Source: Aspidapion aeneum (Eukaryota > Arthropoda > Insecta > Coleoptera > Brentidae). From it: a stretch of DNA of 64,000 nt. The translations under genes were made by a program, and so were the position numbers. The notes beneath the pieces were generated by a model. It was given only the letters and a program-made list of their open reading frames with translations. It did no database searches and was not told the DNA's origin. The stretch lies in the NCBI GenBank assembly GCA_963576565.1, contig OY755042.1, positions 97,086,185 to 97,150,184 on the forward strand, written 5' to 3'. The stretch's first letter is position 1; each line of letters opens with the position of its first letter. This document shows positions 56,163 to 64,000 of the stretch, piece after piece.

Positions 56163-56302
56163 CTGCCGTCATAAGCAAAAACACAGTAAGGATATTTGAT
56201 ATTTCACAGTCAAACAATCTCAGATAATATATTTTAAATAGAGTGTTACCTTAGAATGTGAGCTACCAAATGTACTTACTGTATTTTTGCTTATGACGGC
56301 AG
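56163..56302. mobile_element. 140-bp MITE with 28-bp termini
   Basis: Arms 56163-56190 and 56275-56302 match at 27 of 28 positions (CTGCCGTCATAAGCAAAAA...). Flanked by TGTA on both sides (56159-56162, 56303-56306). It interrupts the CAGTTACCTG region. Confidence 0.9.
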
Positions 56303-56489
56303 TGTACAAAAGCTACTAATTTTGAAAGAAAAAATAAAAAAATATACTTATTTTTAAACGAAATCAAATATTAAAGGTTAGTTCTATATTTTATCCCAAC
56401 ATTTGTGAAGTTTATTAGTGGTTATCAGTTACCTGATATGCTAAAATTAAAAAATGACAAAAAAAACAAAATATTTTAAAATTTGAACG

Positions 56490-57010
56490 TTTTTCCATGG
56501 CAACATGTTATTTGGTAATTTGGTCATATTTTGTTTGGTTGGTTGAAAATTTATCAAATTGTGGATTAAAATTGTAGTTTTTCTAAAATTAATTGTGAAC
56601 ACCATGAGGAAGTGTTTAATGGCACATATAAACTAGTCTTAAAACAAATTATAAAGAAAAATACAAGCAGTTACCTATGGAGTGGCACTCCCTGACTGAT
56701 CCCAGACATTTTTGCACAAACCGCACATGTTTTACTTGAATGATTTACCATTTTTCACAGAAAAAAACATAATTTCACACGACAAACGCAAAACACCGCA
56801 AAATGTAAATAATCAACAAATATGGCGTTGATCCACAGAGCAGCTCTGTGTCTATATGACAAAACACACGCATGCGCACTTAAAAATTCGCTTCTGCGAA
56901 TTTAAATTTGCAATTGTTTCCAAAGCAAACTATGAGTGCTTCACTTGTCGATTTTTTGAACATGTATTTATGCTCTAACGTATTTGTTTTTACCAAGAGA
57001 TCCTAGATAA
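56490..57010. repeat. Family G repeat, copy 3
   Basis: TGGTTGAAAATTTATCAAATTG through CGCAAAACACCGCAAAATG and CGCATGCGCACTTAAAAATTCG. The conserved minus-strand peptide (56685-56765) has a stop here and reads KHVRFVQKCLGSVREC. Confidence 0.75.
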
Positions 57011-57051
57011 TGCGCGCGAATGGGTTCGTTGGTTTGAACGGCACCAAATAA

Positions 57052-58377
57052 GGGGATGAACAAATTCGCCGCGGCCGATTCGCCGCAGCCGATTCGCCGC
57101 GGGACAATTCGCCGCCGGCCGATTTGCCGCGGGGACAATTCGCCACGAGATTTTTTATTTTATGATATTACCATTGGCAATTGTTTAAACAGTTTTATTT
57201 AGCTAGACTTCATATAATATATTTGTTTATTTGTTTGATCATAACTTTTTCAAACTTTTTCAAATAGTTATTTGGTGGTTAGTATAATACAATTCAACAT
57301 TTTTTTTATTAGAAAAATAAATAAAATGGCGGATTTTCCTATTTATGAACCGATTTGCCTCAAACTTGAAACATCGCGGCGCTTAAAGTAACTTAATACA
57401 ATTTTTGACTTAATTTAAAAAAAATTAAAATGGCGGATCAAAAATGGCAGATTTTCCCATTTATGCACCGATTTGCATTAAACTCGGAACTTTGAGATCT
57501 TTCAGGTCGCTGATTATTATTTTTAACTTAATTTAAAAAATCAAAATGGCGGTTCCACAATGGCGCAATTTCTTATTAATAAATCGATTTGTCTTAAACT
57601 TGAAACATCACGGCGCTTGGGGTAACTTAATACAATTTTTGACTTAAATTAAAAAAAATGAAAATTGCGGATCAAAAATAGCGGATTTTCCCATTTATGA
57701 ACCGATTTGCATTAAACTTGGAACTTTGAGATCTTTCAGGTCGCTGATTATTATTTTTAACTAAAATTTTAAAAAATCAAAATGGCAGTTCCACAAGGCG
57801 CACTTTCTTGTTCATAAACCGATTTGCCTCAAAATTGGGAGGGGCTGATTTCTCTGGGGGGGGGGGGCGAAGCCTCATGATGGCGAATTTTATACTCTTT
57901 AATCTTTTTATTCATGAAATATGTGAAAAATATCTAAAAAAATCTTAGGCTTGGGGGGGGGGGGGCTAGACCCCGAGGAATCCGCCATTTTCAGGTTTTA
58001 AATCAAAAATTGTATTGAGTTACCTAAGGCGCCGCGATGCTTCAAGTTTGAGGCAAATCGGTTTATAAATAAGAAAGTGCGCCATTGTGAAACCGCCATT
58101 TTGATTTTTTTAAATTAAGTGAAAAATAATAATAATAAATAATAGTAACCCCAAATACCTAGTTGGAAAAGTTTCAAAAAAGTTATGATCAAAGAAATAA
58201 ACAAATATATTATATGAAGTCAAGCTAAATAAAACTGTTTAAACAATTGCCAATGGTAACATCATAAAATAAAAAATCTCGCGGCGAATTGTCCCTGCGG
58301 CGAATCGGCCGGCGGCGAATTGTCCCGCGGCGAATCGGCCACGGTGAATCGGCTGCGGCGAATTGTTCCCTACCCAT
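57052..58377. mobile_element. FB-like foldback element, copy 2
   Basis: Terminal arrays of GCCGCGG/CCGATTCGCC units and inner arms like those of 32531-33062. Flanks CAAATAA (57045-57051, 58378-58384) are a candidate 7-bp duplication. The centre has roughly 190-bp direct repeats (AAAATGGCGGATCAAAAATG, CCGATTTGCATTAAACT, TTTGAGATCTTTCAGGTCGC), partly inverted at the right, and a G-rich MITE insertion (about 57836-57985). Confidence 0.88.
57836..57985. mobile_element. G-rich MITE inside FB-like element
   Basis: G-run, CGAAGCCTCATGATGGCGAA, core TCATGAAATATGTGAAAAAT, AAATCTTAGGCTTGG and a G-run, as in the 14086-14257 family. Absent from the shorter copy at 32531-33062. Confidence 0.7.
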
Positions 58378-58624
58378 CAAATAAATCGGCGAACAGATTT
58401 TCGATGGAGGTAGAAAGTATCTAACCATTCTTACCTCGTATATTCTTTTAAAAAAGCGCAAAACTAGCATCCCTTTACGCCGTTGTTCTAAAAATATAAG
58501 ACTCCTCCATTTTGTGGTTGTATATGGAAGAGACGCTTAATGAGGCGGGCTTTTGAGTTGAGATCGTTTTGTGTCATCTGATGCGGAGGGAGGCAAAAAA
58601 GGACAAAGAAACATTTTTTTTCTA

Positions 58625-59111
58625 CACAGAAAAAAACAATATTGTTAAGTTAGAAAAAAATTGATTAAGTTAACCAAATAATAAACACAACTAATGGTTT
58701 ATTAAAGTTAACAATATTGTAATATTAATTATAGCTTGTCATAGTCATATTGGTAATTTAATTTTTTATTTTATTTTGTGTTTTTTTGGTGATCAATTTC
58801 TAGTCCGATGTAAATTCCCATTAAGAAAAGTCCTGCAAACTGCTATTAGAAAGCAGCAATTTAAACCTACTATTTTGAAAAAACAGCAACTACTTTCCCT
58901 GCTAAATGAAAATATGATTTAGTCTTTGATTTGACAAAATAATATTTTTTTATTTATTAAAGAACGGCATTGGTAATTTACAAAATATGAACCTAAACAA
59001 AACCAAAACGTTAATTCACAATATCAACTTTTTTACGATTATCTAAATTTATTTAATATAAATGAAACATACGAATATCAAAAATGTAATAAAATTTTTA
59101 TTTTTTCTGTG
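58625..59111. mobile_element. TA-flanked MITE, CACAGAAAAAAA termini
   Basis: Ends CACAGAAAAAAACAAT and ATTTTTTCTGTG, TA on both sides. Same terminal motif and almost the same length (487 against 486 bp) as 14675-15160, but a different interior (AACAATATTG, TTAAGTTAACC inverted pairs). Confidence 0.7.
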
Positions 59112-59689
59112 TAAGTTTCAAGGCTGCGTTTTGGTTTGGTGTATAAACCGTATTATATTTTACGGATTTTTTTCCTTTTGTGAAAATGGGAATGCTGTCA
59201 AATAAATATCTTACTCAAAATATACAAAAAAAAATTAATTTGTTGGACTTTGCTATGGTTCAGTCAGCAACAGTGAAAAATTCTCCTCGGCTTCCAAAGA
59301 AACATGTATAGTCCTTTCGTTTCAAAAAGCCGCCAAAAAAACCATTATAAAATTTGAAGTGTGAAACCCATTAAGGAATCCTAAACAAATAAAAGAGAAT
59401 ATGAGCCGGACTGGAAACTGTTTATAGTATATAGTCAAGTAAAATAAAACGTTTAATAAAAGTTGCTGCTTATTGCGTATAATAATCATTAATAGATAGG
59501 TACTATTTACTATGTAGCTTGCTCCTGTAATATGTGTAATACGTTCGTATATTCTGGAACGATTTCAGTAATTTTCTACTGAGAGTTGCGTAAACATATC
59601 AAGAATAATATCTTGAGTTTTCCTCGTACAATGTGTTTTTTAAAGTTTCGCCTTGCCCTTTGGATATTTTTACCTTCCAAGCCCGCGTA
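59112..59689. other. No recognised features
   Basis: A+T-rich sequence without domain-bearing frames or inverted termini. Confidence 0.45.
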
Positions 59690-60165
59690 GCAGTAGAGAA
59701 GGTATTATTTTCGAGATAACGTCAAAAATGTGTTATTTGGATGTATTTTGACCTATCCTAGCAATATCGTCGTGATGTCTGTCTGCGTGTGTGTATATTA
59801 TTTATGTACGTCACACGATGGCTCCTAAACCGCTGAACGGATTTTTTTTTTAAATTTCAGGTAAAATAGTGTTTGATACTCTTACGAGCTTATTAGATTT
59901 TGCTCAAAATCCATTAATAAGAATGACAGTTTTTTGACAATTAAAAACTTTAAAAAATGCTAACTTTTTAATGAAGCATCGTCTTAATACACTGTTTTCA
60001 AAATGTAGTAGACTATATTTTCTTCAATAATTCGTGTTATTACCAGTTGCTTTAGTTTCTGAGATATTTTTTAAAAAAACTGTTTTCAAGGCTAATTTAT
60101 TATCATGGCTTCACTTAAAGTTTAACAATAGGCTAGAAGTTCTGTTATGGATCCATTTCTTTTTT
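59690..60165 (-). repeat. R1 dispersed repeat, copy 4
   Basis: Reverse orientation of 8090-8560: AACGTCAAAAATGTGTTATT, CCTAGCAATATCGTCGTGA, CTCCTAAACCGCTGAACGGA, AGCATCG, and at the far end AATGGATCC (minus strand), also present near 8091. Confidence 0.8.
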
Positions 60166-60291
60166 AGGGTTAAGGTTTGGTTTCTGTAAAACCGCAGACT
60201 CTAATGGTACCACCACTTCTTCTCCTCCTTGGTCCTTAAATGGTCTCCAAAAATTTGTTTGTGGTGTTTCCAATGGCCGCCAAAACGCCAT
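60145..60291 (-). CDS. Possible 48-codon small ORF
   Basis: ATG in favourable context (AATAATGG), with in-frame stops just upstream and TAA at 60147-60145. The product starts MAFWRPLETPQTNFWRPFK, has an acidic centre (GGEEVVVPLE) and ends KKEMDP. Two FWRP repeats and a GC-balanced base use stand out from the A+T-rich background. The last six or so codons overlap the edge of the R1 repeat, so the original C-terminus may have been lost. No domain recognised. Confidence 0.3.
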   Translation of the reverse strand: MAFWRPLETPQTNFWRPFKDQGGEEVVVPLESAVLQKPNLNPKKEMDP

Positions 60292-61390
60292 TATTAATAT
60301 CACTTACTAGGTCCTCACTCACACACACACTAAAATATACAGGTTTATAATTGTTATTATTTACAATAATAATAAAAATGTCACTATAATAATGATATGA
60401 ATTCAAATCCGTAATATAAACACAACCGCTAACAATTTTAAAATGAGTTTGACCCTGTATTAAAGAATGCAGGTGGTACCTTTCGAAAGCCTTTGTTATA
60501 TTTCGAGAAGGGTTTAGGTACTTATAGAATGGTATAAAGTATGTTCGAAACTTTAACTTTAAAGAATGATGTATACCTAGCCGTGCTTAAAACACAGAAA
60601 TTCTTCCCAAAATTTAAAAATAAATTTTCAATTTTTGCACAGACTCCTGCAAATCCCAAAATGGTTATTATGATTAGGCTGGCACGCGCCAGTTTTTTGT
60701 GCGGCTTTTTGAAATGACAGAACTTTACGCCAGTATTTACTAAAGGGCCAACAGTGCTACAATCCTAGGTCTACAAGTCTTGATTTTGGTTGAAGGTTTA
60801 ACTTATTTTTCCAGTCAATGCAATAGTTTTAATATTTATATAAATTGTTCATAATTACCTTGCGATATGGGTCATCTTTTTTCCTTGTAAGAAAGACATT
60901 ATTTCCACACAAAGGTTGGAAATAAATAAAAATAATATAATATTTTGGTTTAAAAATGGTAGCCATATTTAAACCTCCAAACGCCACTAAGAAATATCCA
61001 ATAAAAACGGTGTAAGTCAGTTTCAGCTGTCCGCTATATTTTACATGTTAATTTTTCAGACAACTTAGCGATGATTAAACCGATGTTCAATTGTTTTGGT
61101 GGATGTGTGCTTTTTGCAATATTTAAATATTGATACGTATTTAATACAGTAATGCATCTACAGATATAGTTTTAACTTATTTATGTATTATTTAGCTTTG
61201 AAAATTTTTGTGTATAAGTTTTTTTATTAATCATGGATTATTTCTATTGTTTTTCGAACTTTAAACCACCCCTGAGGGTACCACAATTTGAGACTATTTT
61301 TAACAGAAATCCTACGACTGCACGGACTAAATTTCCCAAAAATGACATTTTGTTACCAATTTTTTATGTCGTTTTTCTTTGTTTCTACAG
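60292..61390. other. No recognised features
   Basis: Mostly A+T-rich. A second acceptor-like TTAATTTTTCAG precedes 61059, but the following frame is short. Confidence 0.4.
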
Positions 61391-61484
61391 TTAATTTGAA
61401 TTTATATGAGATGAAACTTACTGAGAAATGCTTACTATCAAATTGCACATTAGGGCGAACCAAAACTTTGCAGTTATTTGACCT
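61391..61484 (+). CDS. Candidate internal exon (94 nt)
   Basis: Preceded by TTTTCTTTGTTTCTACAG (polypyrimidine tract and AG) and followed by GTGAGTATT, both near-ideal splice sites. One frame is open throughout: ...NLYEMKLTEKCLLSNCTLGR and then TKTLQLFDL. It begins two bases into a codon and ends with two bases of another. No domain can be named and no compatible neighbouring exon was found. It ends ten bases before the (CTGT)n-family element. Confidence 0.35.
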
Positions 61485-61493
61485 GTGAGTATT

Positions 61494-61963
61494 AAAAATA
61501 CTCTGCCAATCTATGGGCACCTAAGCTCACACTGGGTACTATAGTTATAGTGTATCTACGTGAAAGCTAATATAACTAAAAACTGAAGTATGTTTTATTG
61601 AACTCCAGACTCAATTACCTTTCGTTTGATATCACACACGCCATATTTCCACTTAAACACTAATTTAAAAAAAAAAATTTACCCCCCCCCCCCTTTTTTT
61701 TTTAAATAAACTAAAATGTATTTTGTTTAACTCCAGACTCAATTACCTTTCGTTTGATATCACACACGCCATATTTTTTCATAAACTCTAATTTTTGAAA
61801 TCTACCCCCACCCTTTTATTAGGCTTGTGTTCGGTGGATTTTGTTCATTTTTAAATGGGACCATCTCGACCCAAAACCCAGCCTGGGTACCAAATTTCAT
61901 TAAAATCGGGCAAGCGGTTTTTGAGTTATGCGCGTTGGTCGTTACAGACAGACATACAGACAC

Positions 61964-62006
<43 letters not shown>

Positions 62007-62007
62007 T

Positions 62008-62041
<34 letters not shown>

Positions 62042-62190
62042 GGCGCAACAAAAAAGTTTCAAAATCATCTGAATATAATAAAAGATATATAAAAATTTTT
62101 GAAATCGGAGCTACTTTTTTTTTCTCGAAAAAATTAGGATCACCATAGCTCACACTACTATAGTATAGTATATGTGTGAGCTAATACACT
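61494..62190 (-). repeat. (CTGT)n-family element, single inverted unit
   Basis: Reverse complement of one unit of 9450-10875: AAGCTCACACTGGGTACTAT, two GATATCACACACGCCATAT subrepeats, GGTACCAAATTTCATT, a (GACA)n run of about 100 bp (61944-62042) and AGGATCACCATAGCTCACAC. Confidence 0.88.
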
Positions 62191-62589
62191 TAAACCGGTC
62201 TATAGACTTGATACTTAAACCCGGTCTAAAATGCTAAGTTCTTAGGTCTTAGTAAATACTGGTGGTAATTTTTTAAGTCATTAACGTTTTTTATCTTATT
62301 ATTTTATTTTCGTATAATTTATTCGTAAAAATTACTGTCAAATCTTATAAGATCTAGATACTAAGATCTCTGGTTTAAATAGAGGCTTTTTCAGGCGGAA
62401 AACGTAAAACGGAATGTCATTTGGTTCTTGGGAATTTGCAAGGTGCCTGGCCTACTTAAATTAAAGGCCTTAAGTTTAAACTCAAAGAATGAATTCTGGG
62501 AAATTGCTATACTTAAAGTCCTCCTATGTTGACATATTTGGATATAATATATTTGGATATAATTATAATATATAATAACAAAAACATTT
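62191..62589. other. No recognised features
   Basis: A short direct duplication (TTAAACCGGTCTA / TTAAACCCGGTCTA, about 62190-62227). CTTTTTCAG|GCGG near 62388 resembles an acceptor, but the phase does not fit the exon at 61391-61484. Confidence 0.35.
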
Positions 62590-62960
62590 GATTTAAAAAA
62601 CAAGCGAAGTACGCGAAAATGGTGTTCCGAAAAAACAATTGAGATAAAAGTAAAGCCAAGTTCTCCAATATAAATTTCAAAATTAAAGGTTCTTACTAGT
62701 TTGGAAATGTTTTTTTTTAAACTTTGCTATTACAGCCAAACTTCTTTATGTTTAATTTAGCGATGTGCCTAAGAGTCATTTGCAGGCGTAATAACCAAGT
62801 TTAGAAAAATATTTCCAAGCTAGTAAGAACCTGTCATTTTGAAATTTGTATTGGAGAACTTGGCTATACTTTTATCTCGATTTTTTTTACGGAATACTAT
62901 TTGCGCGTACTTATTTTACAGAAATTTTTTGTTATGATTTCACTCCTTTTTTAAAGGATT
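62590..62960 (-). mobile_element. Family F repeat, foldback terminus
   Basis: Two foldback arms as in 12977-13325, but with the central spacer in the opposite orientation. The adjoining GTTATGATTTCACTCC (62930 on) is the inverse of the sequence before 12977, which fixes the orientation. Confidence 0.85.
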
Positions 62961-64000
62961 TTTTATCATAGTTCCAAAGAAATTCAAGGAACCCTAGAAG
63001 ACGCATCCCCATTATATAATACGCAAATTCATTCATCATGCATGAAATCTCAGAAAATTTCGCCGAATCCTCGCAGGCAACACTGTAAGAGGTATAAAAG
63101 AGAAATCGATGAAAAACCATGGGCGTGCAGATTTTGTTGAAAATAAAATAAATAATTATATACATTTTCCTATAAAATTTTTGCACCCAAAATTATAAAA
63201 TTTAAATAAGTGTAAAATATTACCGGTACACCTTTGACAGCCATTCTATTTAAAGGACTCTTTTTAAAGAATAATTTTTTTTATCGATTTATAATATTAG
63301 AAATCAATAACTTATTTACAGCTGGTAATATCCGTAGTTTTGATTTTTATTATTTTTCCCTAAAGATAAGAAATCTACTTTATATTATTTTTTCTGGATA
63401 TAGAAAAGTGTTACTTTAATCCCAAAAATTTAAAACACAGGTAAAAGTGTTTCTTTTTATTTCAAATTGTCAAAGGTGTTTTTTTAGCTTTTTACTCTTT
63501 CACCTTGGTAATACATTGCTCTTAGTAAATTTTTTACAGTAAGTAGATTTGTTCTGTTAAAAAAAGTCAAAACTCCGAATTATATACTCAGACCTTGAGG
63601 ATTTAAAGAGTCTATTTGATCCCCTAGTGTACAAGGTGCATTTTCGAAACTTTTGGGTGTTTTCGGTTTCTATGTTTATAATATTGATAGGCGATGTTTA
63701 CCATCATTATTCTATTCAAATTAAAGCACAGTAAGGTGTAGTCGTTTTTTCTTCAATCTTCTCTAGAAGTTCCCGAAACCACCCAAATGATAAAAATGGG
63801 ACAGCCTATACTTATAATATAGATTTTTTGTTATATTTTATAAGCAAAACTCTTGCCTCGAAAGAAAAAGCACTCATTGGTTTATTTTACCAAAATCCAT
63901 TCATTAGTTTATTAAACTCTAGAAATTAGTTTTTTAGAAAATATTTGGTATGAGTCTGTGTTTTTTTACATTTGCAAATGTTAAAAAATATGACTTATTC
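62961..64000. other. No recognised features
   Basis: A+T-rich to the window end. A minus-strand frame (63186-62932) and a plus-strand frame (63234-63419) carry no recognisable domain. Confidence 0.45.

Larger units (their letters stand above)
54660..56440. repeat. Region with recurrent CAGTTACCTG motif
   Basis: CAGTTACCTG occurs exactly near 54839, 55176, 55190, 56131, 56151 and 56426. Close relatives on either strand (GTCAGTAACCTG, CAGGTTACTGACCTG, AAGTAACTGACTCG, TCAGTAATCTGGTAAG) also occur. The motif flanks a 107-130-bp tandem array and a 140-bp MITE. Function unknown. Confidence 0.6.

Noticed and set aside
61059..61135. Possible exon after TTAATTTTTCAG (NLAMIKPMFNCFGG...)
   Set aside because: The frame ends in a stop after about 23 codons, there is no donor, and nothing links it to the exon at 61391.
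61802..62153. Overlapping frames rich in VCLS or TDRQ repeats (also 9601-9856)
   Set aside because: Produced by (CTGT)n/(GACA)n runs of a dispersed element. The frame is kept in both copies simply because the repeat and flanks are conserved as DNA.
1..64000. CRISPR array
   Set aside because: None of the tandem arrays has short constant repeats with unique spacers, and everything else is eukaryotic. The 169-bp and 107-130-bp arrays are satellites.

Overview
This is a eukaryotic, very probably insect, nuclear window. It is strongly A+T-rich and has no operon-like gene packing. It carries a class II nuclear tRNA gene with internal A and B boxes, a mariner transposase relic, reverse transcriptase relics of RTE-like LINEs, hAT elements with 8-bp target-site duplications (TSDs), a tRNA-derived SINE and a 169-bp satellite. 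I cannot name the species or order from sequence alone.

Almost everything recognisable is mobile or repetitive DNA. The exception worth most attention is a two-exon gene on the minus strand. Its first exon (11208-11061) carries the W-x-C...C half of a FLYWCH zinc finger and ends in a GTGAGT donor. Its last exon (4108-3828) follows a polypyrimidine-AG acceptor, is in matching phase, and begins with the H-x-H that completes the finger, followed by a basic helical tail. The 6.95-kb intron contains a 20-copy satellite array.

Layout. 1-3.25 kb: nested foldback DNA. 3.8-11.3 kb: the FLYWCH gene, with the satellite (4.68-7.96 kb), repeat family R1 and the (CTGT)n family inside its intron. 11.6-15.8 kb: several MITEs and a large composite foldback (family F). 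16.79-16.88 kb: tRNA-Leu(CAG). 17.1-20.3 kb: R1, G-rich MITEs, then a pogo-like MITE interrupted by a hAT element that keeps the C-terminal part of its transposase. 20.7-27.7 kb: a putative promoter or first exon, a 1.5-kb repeat family (G) with a conserved peptide, a SINE with an 11-bp TSD, and several MITEs. 28-33 kb: an F copy, two LINE relics and an FB-like foldback. 33.9-35.8 kb: a large inverted-repeat element. 36-44 kb: a pogo-like MITE invaded by an amplified CA...TG element, then three TIR elements. 44-48 kb: a LINE relic and a four-level nest. 48.8-49.9 kb: an 85-copy pentanucleotide microsatellite between direct repeats. 50.3-53.5 kb: an intact CA...TG MITE, the mariner relic and the longest LINE relic. 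54-60 kb: R1, a 107-130-bp tandem array in a field of CAGTTACCTG motifs, a G copy, a second FB-like foldback and a TA-flanked MITE. 60.1-62.9 kb: a 48-codon ORF, a possible internal exon, and copies of the (CTGT)n and F families. The rest shows nothing I can name.

No metabolic or regulatory pathway can be reconstructed. The main biology here is the layering of transposons, several layers of which can be ordered in time by their target-site duplications. All repeat boundaries were read by eye and may be off by a few bases unless a TSD is given.
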